A DNA stretch of 64,000 nucleotides from Crenobacter intestini (lineage in GTDB: Bacteria; Pseudomonadota; Gammaproteobacteria; Burkholderiales; Chromobacteriaceae). The translations under genes and the position numbers were made by a program. The notes under the pieces are model-generated. The model saw only the letters and a program-made list of their open reading frames with translations, searched no databases and was not told the DNA's origin. Shown here piece after piece: positions 47,984 through 56,623 of the stretch (positions are counted from its first letter, which is position 1; the number at the start of each line of letters is the position of its first letter). The stretch is taken from positions 214,503 through 278,502 of the forward strand of contig NZ_STGJ01000002.1 of the NCBI RefSeq assembly GCF_004919095.1, read 5' to 3'.

Positions 47984-49057
47984 TCAGCCGCCGACCTTCA
48001 CCTGCGACCACACGCGGTTCAGTTCGCGGCGCGACTTGACGTCGAGGTCCTTCAGCGGGATGTAGCGGCCCTTGGCCGGGTCGAGCGTGATCACCGGGTT
48101 GGCCTTGATCGCGGGCAAGAAGTGGGCCTTGGCGGTGGTGACCGGGTTGGTCGCGCCGATCTGGTTGGAGATCTCCGCCGCGTTCTTGCCGTCGAGCATG
48201 AAGTCGATGAACTTGTGCGCGAGGTCCGGGCGCGCGGCGCTCTTCAGGATGGTCATGTTGTCGACCGCCAGGATGTTGCCTTCCTTCTGCGGCTGGTAAG
48301 CGAGCGCGAACGGGCGCTTGGCCTTCTTCGCGTCCTGCTGCGCCTGAAAGAGGTCGTTCGAGTAGCCGTGGGCGACCCAGATGTTGCCGACGGTCAGCTC
48401 CTTGATGTAGCTCTGGTTGTTGAACGCGGCCCAGTAGGGCTTGGCCTTCTTGATCACGTCGGCAGCGGCCTTGAGGTCCGCGCTATTGGTGCTGTTGGGG
48501 TCTTTGCCCAGGTACATCAGCGCGGCGGACATCAGCTCGCGCTGGCTGTCGAGCACCGTCACCTTGCCCTTGATCCTGGCGAGCACCGCCGGGTCGAAGA
48601 CCAGCGCCCAGCTGTTTGCCTTGTCCAGCACCCCGGCCTTCTTCAGCGCGGTCTCGTTGTAGCCCAGCAGCGTCAGCGTCACCACGGTCGGCGCCGCGTA
48701 CTGGTTGCCGGGGTCGAACGGCGCGTTGATCTTCAGGTAGCCCGCGTCGAGGTTCTTCCAGTTGGGCACCTTGCGCTTGTCGATCGGCTGCAGCTTGCCC
48801 TGCTTGAGCAGGGTGTTCACGGCAAACGCGGTCGGGAACACCATGTCGTAGCCCTTGGCGCCGGCGGAGAGCTTGGCGAGCATTTCTTCGTTGTCGCCGT
48901 AGTAGTCCTGCACCAGCTTGCACTTGCAGTACGCCTCGAAGCGCTTGGCCGTCTCGGCCGACAGCGCGTTGTTCCAGTTGTAAATGTGCAGGACGTCCTG
49001 TGCGCTCGCAGCGCCTGCGGACAATGCCAGAAGAGCCGAGATGGCCAACCGTTTCAT
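47984..49057 (-). CDS. Polyamine ABC transporter substrate-binding protein (PotF/PotD type)
   Basis: Periplasmic protein that captures putrescine or spermidine. The 357 residues have a signal peptide (RLAISALLALSAGAASAQ) and the family features LHIYNWNNALSAETAKRFE, YDMVFPTAFAVNTLLKQG, VAHGYSNDLFQAQQDAKK and ILAVDNMTILKSAARPDLAH. It is closer to PotF by overall look, though specificity is not assured. No transporter ATPase or permease genes adjoin it, so they must be elsewhere. Confidence 0.88.
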   Translation of the reverse strand: MKRLAISALLALSAGAASAQDVLHIYNWNNALSAETAKRFEAYCKCKLVQDYYGDNEEMLAKLSAGAKGYDMVFPTAFAVNTLLKQGKLQPIDKRKVPNWKNLDAGYLKINAPFDPGNQYAAPTVVTLTLLGYNETALKKAGVLDKANSWALVFDPAVLARIKGKVTVLDSQRELMSAALMYLGKDPNSTNSADLKAAADVIKKAKPYWAAFNNQSYIKELTVGNIWVAHGYSNDLFQAQQDAKKAKRPFALAYQPQKEGNILAVDNMTILKSAARPDLAHKFIDFMLDGKNAAEISNQIGATNPVTTAKAHFLPAIKANPVITLDPAKGRYIPLKDLDVKSRRELNRVWSQVKVGG

Positions 49058-49084
49058 ACCGTGAAGTCCTCTTTCCGAGTCGTT

Positions 49085-49124
49085 TGAAAAAACAAAATCC
49101 CTGCACCGCAGGCGCGGGCAGGGA
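49085..49124 (-). terminator. Probable terminator downstream of proB
   Basis: On the minus strand TCCCTGC (49124-49118) pairs with GCAGGGA (49104-49098), followed by TTTTGTTTTTT. It sits 110 bp past the proB stop. Confidence 0.7.
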
Positions 49125-49234
49125 GCGGTTCAGGCGCCGGCTACGCGCCGGCCGGGCCGTGGCGGCTCTACCGGGTGCAGGCAGGCGTCGGCCGCGGGCG
49201 TCTGGCCATCGCGGCGGGTCAGGTGGTGCGTCAT

Positions 49235-50353
49235 TCAGAGCGAAACCATATTGTCGCGGTGGATCAGCTCGGGCTCGACCAGATAGCCCAGGATGCCCTC
49301 GATGTCGCGGGTCGGCCGGCGCATGATCAGGCGCGCCTCTTCCGAGCCGTAGTTGGCGAGCCCGCGCGCGACTTCGGCGCCGTGCGCGTCGACGCAGGCG
49401 ACCACGTCGCCGCGCAGGAAGCGCCCGTCGACGCGGGTGACGCCGACCGGCAGCAGGCTGGTGCCGCGTTCGCGCAGCGCGCGCGCGGCGCCTTCGTCCA
49501 CCGTCAGCGTACCGGCCAGCTGCAGGTGGTCGGCCATCCACTGCTTGCGTGCGGCCATACGCGTGGTCGGCGCGGTCAGCTGGGTGCCGATCGCCTCGCC
49601 GTCGGCCAGGCGCGACAGCACCTGCGCCTCGCGGCCGCAGGCGATCACCGTGCTCGCGCCCGAGCGTGCGGCGCGCCGCGCGGCGAGCACCTTGGTCAGC
49701 ATGCCGCCGGTGCCGACGCTGGAGCCGGCGCCGCCGGCCATTTCTTCCAGCGCCGCGTCGCCCGCCTCGGCCTCATGCACGAAGCGCGCGTCCGGGTGCT
49801 TGCGCGGGTCGGAGGTATACAGGCCTTGCTGGTCGGTCAGGATCAGCAGCGCGTCGGCCTCGATCAGGTTGGTCACCAGCGCGCCCAGCGTGTCGTTGTC
49901 GCCGAAGCGGATCTCGGCGGTGACCACCGTGTCGTTCTCGTTGATGATCGGCACCACGCCCAGCGCGAGCAAGGTGGCAAGCGTGGTGCGCGCGTTCAGG
50001 TAGCGGGTGCGGTCGGCCAGGTCTTCGTGGGTGAGCAGCACCTGCGCGGTGCGGATGCCGTGTTCACCGAAGGCGTGCTCGTACGCTTCGCACAGCCCCA
50101 TCTGGCCGACGGCTGCCGCCGCCTGCAATTCGTGCACCGCCTTCGGCCGTTTGGCCCAGCCTAGGCGCTGGCAACCCTCGGCGATCGCGCCGCTGGAGAC
50201 CAGTAACACCTGCTTGCCGCGGCGCTTGAGTTCGGCGATTTCGCCGGCCCAGCGCGCGAGCGCGCCGTGGTCGAGGCCGCGGCCGTCGTTGGTGACCAGG
50301 CTGGAGCCGACCTTGATGACCAGGCGGTCGGCGGTGTGGATGACGGATTGCAT
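49235..50353 (-). CDS. proB: Glutamate 5-kinase
   Basis: First step of proline synthesis. The 372 residues have the amino-acid kinase domain ([64 protein letters not shown]) and a C-terminal PUA domain (from about 280). The ATG at 50353 starts [17 protein letters not shown]. obgE, its usual betaproteobacterial neighbour, is not present; instead the 452-residue gene lies upstream. Confidence 0.95.
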   Translation of the reverse strand: MQSVIHTADRLVIKVGSSLVTNDGRGLDHGALARWAGEIAELKRRGKQVLLVSSGAIAEGCQRLGWAKRPKAVHELQAAAAVGQMGLCEAYEHAFGEHGIRTAQVLLTHEDLADRTRYLNARTTLATLLALGVVPIINENDTVVTAEIRFGDNDTLGALVTNLIEADALLILTDQQGLYTSDPRKHPDARFVHEAEAGDAALEEMAGGAGSSVGTGGMLTKVLAARRAARSGASTVIACGREAQVLSRLADGEAIGTQLTAPTTRMAARKQWMADHLQLAGTLTVDEGAARALRERGTSLLPVGVTRVDGRFLRGDVVACVDAHGAEVARGLANYGSEEARLIMRRPTRDIEGILGYLVEPELIHRDNMVSL

Positions 50354-50421
50354 GGAGTGGACGGCCGCTTGTGTGCAAAGCACAAAGTTTACCCAAAAAA
50401 GCGGGGGGCGGGCAGCACCGG

Positions 50422-51780
50422 CTAAGCGCCTGCGCGGTGTTCGATCAGCTGGTAGAGCGGCGTCTGCCGTGCGACGCGCAGCGGGTAGGCGCGCACGCGC
50501 ACGCCGTGGCCGACCAGCTGGCACGGCGCGAGGCGGTTGAACACCCGCCCGGCGAGCAGCACCTGCGGCGGATGCAGCGGGTGCTCGAGCGAGAGCGCCA
50601 GCTGCGAGCGGCCGCTCTTGGGCTCGACCATCATCAGCGGCTCGACGCGGCGCGCGACGATTTCCAGGCCGACGCGGGTGTCCATGTCGTCGCCGTAACG
50701 CACCCAGCGCACCAGCGCGCCCTGCCAGTTTTGCCCGCGCGCGCGCCACAGCACGAATTCGCCGGCACGCAGCGCGTGGCCCGGCGCGCTGCCGGCGAGC
50801 GCGAGGCCGCTGCCGCTCTGGTCGACCACCGTCAGGTTGACCGGCGACGCCGGTGCCGGCCGCTGCAGCAGCCGCGCGCGGTGTTCGAGTTCTTCCTCGT
50901 CGTGGCCGGTTTCCGGGAAGTGCCAGCGCCCGCCGTTGGCCAGGTGCCAGCACGCGGCGAGCCCGGCGACCAGCTCGACGCTGCCGCGCCCTTTCTCGCG
51001 CACCTCGCGGCGCATCGGCCGGCTGCGCAGGTCGGTCAGCAGCGTCTGGTAGAGTTCGGCGTCGTCGTGCGCGTCGGCGGTGCCCTCGCGGGCGAGGCTT
51101 AAGGAGCGCTCGCGCAGCCAGTCGGCCAGCGCCGCAGTGTCCAGCAGCGGGGGCGTGCCCGGCAGCAGGCCCAACAGCGGCGAGACCTGCACCGCCAGCG
51201 CGGCGAGCTTGTGCTGTTGCGCGGGCGAGAGGCGCTGGGTGTCGACCATGCCGATCAGGCGCAGCGCCTTGTAGGCGAGTGCGTCCGCGTCGACGTCAAG
51301 CTCCCCGGCAAGCCGGTGCATCGCGTGCGCGTTCTCCCAGAAGTCGTCCGGCAACGGGTGGTAACCGGTGAGGTGGGCGAGCGCGACGTCCTGCATCGCC
51401 CCTTGCGCGGCGAGGACGACGTGCGCTGCGCGCGTGCTGTCGTGCGCGCGCAGCGCCTCGTCCGCCGCGCGGATCAACACGGCGAGCCGGCCCTGCGCGA
51501 GCCGCCTGGCGAGCCACGCCGCCTCGCGTGCGCGCGGCGCGGTGGAGAGTTCGCGCAGGCGCAGTTCGCCCTGCAGCCATTCGGCCGCCTGCGCGCAAGC
51601 GTCCTGCAACGCGGCGTAGCGGTTCAGCCTTTCAACCGGCGGCAGCGGCGCCGCGGCCAGCGTCTCCAGAAGGCCGGGCAGCGTGCGCGACAGCACCGCC
51701 GGCGGTGAGCGCAGCGCGTCGTCGCACTGCAATGCGAAGTCGGGCGGGGTGGCGGCGAGCGGGGCGGGGAGCAGCAGCAT
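50422..51780 (-). CDS. Hypothetical protein with possible C-terminal PilZ domain
   Basis: I do not recognise the family of this 452-residue protein. Residues 1-290 are largely helical and soluble. The C-terminal part carries RLLQR (303-307) followed by DQSGSG (320-325), matching the RxxxR and D/NxSxxG motifs of cyclic di-GMP-binding PilZ domains, and beta strands after it ([20 protein letters not shown]). The gap between motifs is shorter than in most PilZ proteins, so this is tentative. It lies between bioA and proB on the same strand. Confidence 0.6.
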   Translation of the reverse strand: MLLLPAPLAATPPDFALQCDDALRSPPAVLSRTLPGLLETLAAAPLPPVERLNRYAALQDACAQAAEWLQGELRLRELSTAPRAREAAWLARRLAQGRLAVLIRAADEALRAHDSTRAAHVVLAAQGAMQDVALAHLTGYHPLPDDFWENAHAMHRLAGELDVDADALAYKALRLIGMVDTQRLSPAQQHKLAALAVQVSPLLGLLPGTPPLLDTAALADWLRERSLSLAREGTADAHDDAELYQTLLTDLRSRPMRREVREKGRGSVELVAGLAACWHLANGGRWHFPETGHDEEELEHRARLLQRPAPASPVNLTVVDQSGSGLALAGSAPGHALRAGEFVLWRARGQNWQGALVRWVRYGDDMDTRVGLEIVARRVEPLMMVEPKSGRSQLALSLEHPLHPPQVLLAGRVFNRLAPCQLVGHGVRVRAYPLRVARQTPLYQLIEHRAGA

Positions 51781-51786
51781 GCGGGT

Positions 51787-53130
51787 CTACGGTAGTGCGA
51801 CTGCGGTGGTTGGCGCGCCGGCCGGCAGCGTGTCCAGCACGGCGGCCAGCGCTTCGGCCAGCGCCGCCATCTCGGCTGCGCTCACCACATAAGGCGGCAT
51901 CAGGTAGACGGTCTGCCCGATCGGCCGCAACAGGAAGCCCGCCGCGAGCATCCGCTCGAAACACAGCCCGGCAAAGCCCGCCGGCGCGCCGGGGACGTCG
52001 AACGCCCAGATCTGCCCGGTGTGGCGGAAGCTCTTTACAGCCGGGTGGGCGGCCAGCGGCGCGAGCGCGGCGCTGATCTCAGCCTCGCGCACGCGGTTGC
52101 GCGCGAGCACGTCGTCCGACTCGAAAATGTCGAGCACGGCAAGCGCCGCCGCACACGCCGCCGCGTTGCCGGTGTAACTGTGCGAGTGCAGGAAGCCGCG
52201 GCTCACGTCGTCGTCGTAGAATGCCGCGTAAATGTCGTCGGTCGACAGCACGCAGGAGAGCGGCAGCGTGCCGCCGGTGATGCCCTTGGAGAGGCACAGC
52301 AGGTCGGGGCGGATGCCCGCCTGCTCGCACGCGAACAGCGTGCCGGTGCGCCCGAAGCCGACCGCGATCTCGTCGGCGATCAGGTGCACGCGGTAGCGGT
52401 CGCACAGCGCGCGCGCCTGCCGCAGGTATTCGGCGTCGTACATCACCATGCCCGCTGCACCCTGCACCAGGGGTTCCACGATCAGCGCGGCGATCTCTTG
52501 GTGGTGCTTGCACAGCAGGTTGTCCAGCGACACCGCCGCGCGGCGCGCCACGTCGGCCGCGCTTTCCCCTGTGCGGGCCTCGCGCGCGTCCGGGGTCGGT
52601 GCCGTGAAGTTCTGTCGGATCAGCGGCGCGTAGGTGGCGGAGAACAGCGGCACGTCGGTCACCGCCAGCGCGCCGGCGCTCTCGCCGTGGTAGCTGCCTT
52701 CCAGCGACACGAAGCGGGTCTTGCCGGGCGCGCCCATGTTCTTCCAGTAATGGAAGCTCATCTTCAGCGCGATCTCGGTGGCGGAGGCGCCGTCGGACGC
52801 GTAAAAGGCGTGGCCCAGGCCGGTCAGCGCGGCAAGCCGTTCGGAGAGCTCGACTACCGGACGATGGGTGAAGCCCGCCAGCATCACGTGGTCGAGCGTT
52901 TCCAGCTGGCGCACGATGGCGGCGCGGATGCGCGGCTCCTTGTGGCCGAACAGGTTGACCCACCACGAAGACACCGCATCCAGGATGCGCCGCCCGTCGA
53001 AGTCGACGAGGTAGGCGCCGTCGGCGGAGGCCACCGGCACGATGGGCAGCGACTCGTGCCGCTTCATCTGCGTGCACGGGTGCCAGACGGCGGCGCGGCT
53101 GCGCGCCAGGTAGTCTTGGTTGTCGCTCAA
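51787..53130 (-). CDS. bioA: Adenosylmethionine-8-amino-7-oxononanoate aminotransferase
   Basis: PLP enzyme of biotin synthesis that makes DAPA. The 447 residues have [11 protein letters not shown] at the start, [45 protein letters not shown] (PLP-interacting Asp) and [15 protein letters not shown] with the Schiff-base Lys. I chose a TTG start at 53130 because AGGGAG lies six bases upstream and [11 protein letters not shown] fits; an ATG at 53160 would add ten residues. No other bio gene is adjacent. Confidence 0.9.
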   Translation of the reverse strand: MSDNQDYLARSRAAVWHPCTQMKRHESLPIVPVASADGAYLVDFDGRRILDAVSSWWVNLFGHKEPRIRAAIVRQLETLDHVMLAGFTHRPVVELSERLAALTGLGHAFYASDGASATEIALKMSFHYWKNMGAPGKTRFVSLEGSYHGESAGALAVTDVPLFSATYAPLIRQNFTAPTPDAREARTGESAADVARRAAVSLDNLLCKHHQEIAALIVEPLVQGAAGMVMYDAEYLRQARALCDRYRVHLIADEIAVGFGRTGTLFACEQAGIRPDLLCLSKGITGGTLPLSCVLSTDDIYAAFYDDDVSRGFLHSHSYTGNAAACAAALAVLDIFESDDVLARNRVREAEISAALAPLAAHPAVKSFRHTGQIWAFDVPGAPAGFAGLCFERMLAAGFLLRPIGQTVYLMPPYVVSAAEMAALAEALAAVLDTLPAGAPTTAVALP

Positions 53131-53386
53131 CGCGCGCTCCCTGCGGATGGATGGCGGCATCTTAGCATGCCGCCGCCGGCCGTCTGTGCCCGCCGGCCAA
53201 TGTTGATCCAGCGCAAGCGCAGTGTAGGTTTCCCGCCACAATCCATCGGCCGTGCGGTAGCATCCTATAAATGGCGTTTGCATTTCATAGGGGGTTTCTG
53301 CCAGTGTTGCTGACAGATGCTGCGCAAGGCACCAGCATCGTGGCAAAATGCCGACGCATGAAGCAAACGCTTGGCATAATCCGCGT

Positions 53387-53821
53387 ATGCAAAAAGGTTA
53401 CACACTGATCGAGCTGATGATCGCGGTCGCCATCATCGGCATCCTAGCGGCGGTCGCCATCGTCGCATATGTGGATTACGGGCGGCGTGCGCAGGTTGCC
53501 GTCGCGATTATGGAAACCGAGCCGATGCGTCGCGCGCTCGACGTGCAGTACGCGACGGGCGAGGGTTGGCCGCAGGGCAACGCGTCGGCGGGCTTCGCCG
53601 GCTACCGCAGCCACACCATCGCGCAGGTTGCGGTGCAGCCCGCTGCCGGCACGCGGCCCATGACGCTGGAAGTGACGCTGGCGGCGCCCTGGGTGGCCAG
53701 CGGCGCGAAGCTCGAGCTGTACCCGGACAGCGCCAGCGGCGGCTATACCTGGCGCTGCAGCAGCGACCGGGCCAAGAATCTGTTCGCCTTGCTGCCGTCC
53801 AGTTGCCGGGACGGCGGTTAG
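53387..53821 (+). CDS. Type IV pilin (PilE-like), first of two
   Basis: A 144-residue prepilin with a very short leader: MQKG then [20 protein letters not shown], cut by PilD after Gly4. Position +1 of the mature protein is Tyr rather than Phe; Glu5 is conserved. The C-terminal region contains two Cys (TWRCSSDRAK; PSSCRDGG), a probable disulfide loop. High G+C throughout. It may be a minor pilin or a second PilE-type subunit; an upstream in-frame ATG at 53348 is unlikely. It precedes the other pilin by 57 bp. Confidence 0.85.
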   Translation: MQKGYTLIELMIAVAIIGILAAVAIVAYVDYGRRAQVAVAIMETEPMRRALDVQYATGEGWPQGNASAGFAGYRSHTIAQVAVQPAAGTRPMTLEVTLAAPWVASGAKLELYPDSASGGYTWRCSSDRAKNLFALLPSSCRDGG

Positions 53822-53878
53822 GCTGTAGTACCCTTTGAAAAACGGCAGCGGTTCTTATTCACCTGGGAGGTTAGCAAC

Positions 53879-54289
53879 ATGAAACGTGTACAACAGGGCT
53901 TTACCCTGATCGAACTGATGATCGTGGTGGCGATCATCGGTATTCTCGCGGCGATCGCGATTCCGGCGTATTCCAACTATCAGGCCAAGGCTAAGGTGTC
54001 GGCGGGTTTGGCCGAAATGTCTGCAGTCAAAACTGGATACGAAACTATCGTTAACGATGGTACCGCACCTTCTTTGACAAACATTGGCCTAGCCAGCACT
54101 ACTACTTCTAACTGTACTTTCGCCTTCCCTACCGCAGCCAGTGGAATTCAGTGTACCTTGCGAAATGCTCCGTCCCAGGTGAATGGCAAGGTTCTTATCT
54201 TGCAGCGTGATGCATCTGGTGTTTGGGCATGTAAAAACGACACTACGAATGCGATTCCGTCTGACCTCTTGCCTAAGGCATGTAGCTAA
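53879..54289 (+). CDS. pilE: Type IV major pilin-like protein
   Basis: A 136-residue prepilin with leader MKRVQQG and mature start [20 protein letters not shown], Glu5 present. The mature body has four Cys (SNCTF, IQCTL, WACKN, KACS) and ends in Cys-Ser. From about base 53990 the G+C drops to about half, well below the rest of the window, while the 5' leader and helix stay G+C-rich. This resembles a variable pilin part acquired by exchange. Two O-oligosaccharyltransferase genes follow. A CTGGGAGG site precedes the ATG. Confidence 0.88.
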   Translation: MKRVQQGFTLIELMIVVAIIGILAAIAIPAYSNYQAKAKVSAGLAEMSAVKTGYETIVNDGTAPSLTNIGLASTTTSNCTFAFPTAASGIQCTLRNAPSQVNGKVLILQRDASGVWACKNDTTNAIPSDLLPKACS

Positions 54290-54313
54290 TCTCAGCTACT
54301 TCATTGAAGTCAA

Positions 54314-54341
54314 CAAGACACCACCTTCGGGTGGTGTCTTG
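54314..54341 (+). terminator. Hairpin after the major pilin gene
   Basis: Perfect 12-bp stem CAAGACACCACC/GGTGGTGTCTTG with a TTCG loop (54314-54325, 54330-54341). There is no T-run after it, so it may work as a processing or partial terminator allowing read-through to the transferase genes. Confidence 0.7.
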
Positions 54342-54367
54342 CCATCCAGTTCCCGGCAATATCCTCC

Positions 54368-56365
54368 ATGACCCGAATGTCTTTCGTCTTGCCTGCGCCG
54401 CTGTCCGCCGAGCATACGTTGCCGCTGTCCGCGCTGCCGGTGACGCTGCTCGCCTGCCTGCCGTTCTTGTCCTGGCTGCGCTTCGCGCCGGATGGCGACC
54501 TGCTCGCCAACGCGGGGGCGCTGCTGCTGGCGGCCGCCCTGATACTCGCCTGCCTGCCGCGGGTGGGGGGCGAATTGGCGCTGCGCCCGGGCCTGCTCGC
54601 TGCTGCGGCGCTGACGCTGGCGGCCTTGCCGGCGCTCGCCGGCTCACCTTACCCGGGCGTCGCGCTCGGCCAACTGGCGGTACTCTGGCTGGCGGCGCTC
54701 GCCGCGCAGGCGGTGGCGAGCCTGCCACGCGGCGCGGTGCTTGCTGCCCTGGCGTGGGGGCTGTTCGCCGGCGGCGTGCTGCAACTCACGATTGGCGCCG
54801 CGCAGGTATTCCGGCTGGCGCAACCTTGGGGGCTGTTGTTTGTGGTGTCGGACGGGCAGGGCACGCTGTTCGGCAACCTCGCCCAGCGCAACCAGTACGC
54901 CAACTACCTGACGCTCGCGCTGCTGTCGCTTTGTTGGCTTACCGCCCGCCGGCGGCTGCCGGCGTGGCTGTTTGTCTTGCTTGCGCCGCTGTTTGCGCTG
55001 TTCCTGGCGTGGTCGGCGTCGCGGCTGGTGATCGCCTACGCGCTGGGCTTGAGCTTGCTGGCGGCAGGGCTGTACCTGGCCGGCCGCCGTACCCCCGCCC
55101 TCACCCCCGGCCCCTCTCCCGCCAGCGGGAGAGGGGAGGGCATCGTGGGGTATTCGCCGGCAGATCCTTCACCCGCAGGCGGGAGCTCGGCGTGCATGGT
55201 GGATCGTTCGTCGGCAGGAAGCGGGCCGGCAGATCCTTCTCCCGCTGGCGGGAGAAGGTGGCGCGCAGCGCCGGATGAGGGCGCTGCCCTCGCCCGCATG
55301 GCGGTCGCGCTCGGCTTCGCTATCGTGCTGATCGCGCTGTGCCAGTTGTTCACCAGCCAGATCAACGCAGGGCTGTCCCTGCTCGGCCTGCCGGTTGACC
55401 TGCAAAGCGGCGCCGGGCGCTTCACGGACGGCGGCTTCGGCGCGCGCCGCTGGATCGAGTGGCAGAAGGCGTGGCAGGTGTTCGTCGCCCACCCTCTGAC
55501 CGGCGTCGGCCTCGGCGGCTACGCCGCGCAGTCGGTCGCGCTGGAGCCGGCATTCGCCGGCGAGTGGACCGAGAGCTGGCTGTTCGCCCACTGCCACAGC
55601 ATCGTGCTGCAGTTGCTCGCCGAAACCGGCCTCACCGGCACGCTGGCGGTGGCGGCGGCGCTCATGTGGGCGTTTTTGCCGTGGTTCCGGCGCCAGAACA
55701 TCGGCGCCGACGCGCTGCTGGTACTCGGCCTCGCGCTGGTATTGCTCGGGCACAGCCTGCTCGAGTACCCGCTGTGGTACGCGAGCTTCCTGATGGTGTT
55801 CGCTGTGCTGGTGGGCGTCAGCCCCGCCGCCGGCTGGGCCTTGCCGGTGCGCGCGTCCTTGCGCCGCATCGGCGCGCTGCTGCTGGTGCTGGTGATCACC
55901 GCGCAGACGCTGCTCGGCGTGGCGTATTACTTCGACTGGGTGAAGTGGGTGGTGCCAAGCAGCGACGGGCGCGAGAATAAGGCGCGCATCGAGGCGCTGC
56001 TCACGCAGGGTGCCAATCCGTCGTGGAGTTACGACGCCGACCAGTTGTTGTCGAACTACCTGGGCGGCGACGCCGCACACCTCGCACTCAAGCAGCCGCT
56101 GTTCGAGCGTCTCGCCGCGTACCGCCCGTACCCCGGTACGCTAACCAAGCTTGCCATGCTGCGTGCGCACGCGGGCGACGCTGCGGGGGCCCGCGACGCG
56201 CTGCGCCGCGCGATCGCCGCTTACCCGGCTACGGTACCAAACATCGCGGCGACCCTCGCGCAGGAAAAGGCCCCCACGCTCGCGCCTTTGCAGGCGATGG
56301 CCGCGCGCGCGCATGAGGCCTACCGCCGGCACGGCGCGCTCGCCGCCGCGCGTACGGTGCGCTGA
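54368..56365 (+). CDS. PglL-type O-oligosaccharyltransferase, with in-frame repeat insertion
   Basis: A 665-residue multi-span membrane enzyme of the Wzy/WaaL/PglL group that transfers lipid-linked glycan to pilin or other proteins in the periplasm. Typical landmarks are LFGNLAQRNQYANYLTLAL near residue 170 and the essential-His region AHCHSIVLQLLAETGLTG near residue 410, followed by LGHSLLEYPLWYAS and a Wzy_C_2-like tail. Residues about 244-306 are not family sequence: they are the translation of REP-like repeats (LTPGPSPASGRGE and similar). The frame is preserved. Function may or may not survive. Confidence 0.85.
   Translation: MTRMSFVLPAPLSAEHTLPLSALPVTLLACLPFLSWLRFAPDGDLLANAGALLLAAALILACLPRVGGELALRPGLLAAAALTLAALPALAGSPYPGVALGQLAVLWLAALAAQAVASLPRGAVLAALAWGLFAGGVLQLTIGAAQVFRLAQPWGLLFVVSDGQGTLFGNLAQRNQYANYLTLALLSLCWLTARRRLPAWLFVLLAPLFALFLAWSASRLVIAYALGLSLLAAGLYLAGRRTPALTPGPSPASGRGEGIVGYSPADPSPAGGSSACMVDRSSAGSGPADPSPAGGRRWRAAPDEGAALARMAVALGFAIVLIALCQLFTSQINAGLSLLGLPVDLQSGAGRFTDGGFGARRWIEWQKAWQVFVAHPLTGVGLGGYAAQSVALEPAFAGEWTESWLFAHCHSIVLQLLAETGLTGTLAVAAALMWAFLPWFRRQNIGADALLVLGLALVLLGHSLLEYPLWYASFLMVFAVLVGVSPAAGWALPVRASLRRIGALLLVLVITAQTLLGVAYYFDWVKWVVPSSDGRENKARIEALLTQGANPSWSYDADQLLSNYLGGDAAHLALKQPLFERLAAYRPYPGTLTKLAMLRAHAGDAAGARDALRRAIAAYPATVPNIAATLAQEKAPTLAPLQAMAARAHEAYRRHGALAAARTVR
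55098..55284. repeat. REP-like repeat array inside the first transferase gene
   Basis: The left block 55098-55138 contains the hairpin CCCCTCTCCC/GGGAGAGGGG. Two 30-base near-copies of a GCCGGCAGATCCTTC unit begin near 55157 and 55226. The right block 55244-55284 is a 41-base sequence identical to 56427-56467. Together these form an insertion of about 190 bp, kept in frame with the host gene. Confidence 0.8.
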
Positions 56366-56379
56366 GGGGATGCGTGGCA

Positions 56380-56423
56380 GCTGATGGTGGGTTACGCCGA
56401 CGTTGTCGGCTAACCCACTCTAC
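56380..56423 (+). repeat. 44-bp direct repeat, copy 1
   Basis: This 44-base block and the one at 56541 are identical except for three bases, in the same orientation. Each can fold on itself through GGTGGGTTACGCC / GGCTAACCCACC arms. Core shared with the repeat near ruvB. Confidence 0.8.
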
Positions 56424-56426
56424 ACG

Positions 56427-56518
56427 GCTGGCGGGAGAAGGTGGCGCGCAGCGCCGGATGAGGGCGCCGCCTCGCCACCCTCACCCCCGGCCCCTCTCCC
56501 GCCATCGGGAGAGGGGAG
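56427..56518. repeat. REP-like blocks between the two transferase genes
   Basis: It contains the 41-base block (56427-56467) identical to 55244-55284 and then the hairpin block 56478-56518 matching 55098-55138 with one mismatch, in reversed order relative to the copy in the upstream gene. Confidence 0.8.
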
Positions 56519-56540
56519 TGGCACCGCTTTGCTTGCCGCG

Positions 56541-56584
56541 GCTGATGGTGGGTTACGCCGCCGTTGGCGGCTAACCCACCCTAC
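56541..56584 (+). repeat. 44-bp direct repeat, copy 2
   Basis: Second copy, directly before the next transferase gene (start at 56624). Confidence 0.8.
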
Positions 56585-56623
56585 GATACGATACCCGCCT
56601 TGTCTGATTCTCCCTTGCACAAC

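Noticed and set aside
53300..53386. Sigma-54 (-24/-12) promoter before the first pilin gene
   Set aside because: TGGCA and GC dinucleotides occur, but the GG-to-GC distances are 12 and 14 bases rather than 10.
54368..56365. Pseudogene status for the first transferase because of the repeat insertion
   Set aside because: The frame remains open for all 665 codons and conserved regions on both sides are intact, so there is no direct evidence of inactivation.
55098..56584. Insertion sequence or transposon
   Set aside because: No transposase-coding frame or target-site duplication is visible; the DNA is short palindromic repeats only.
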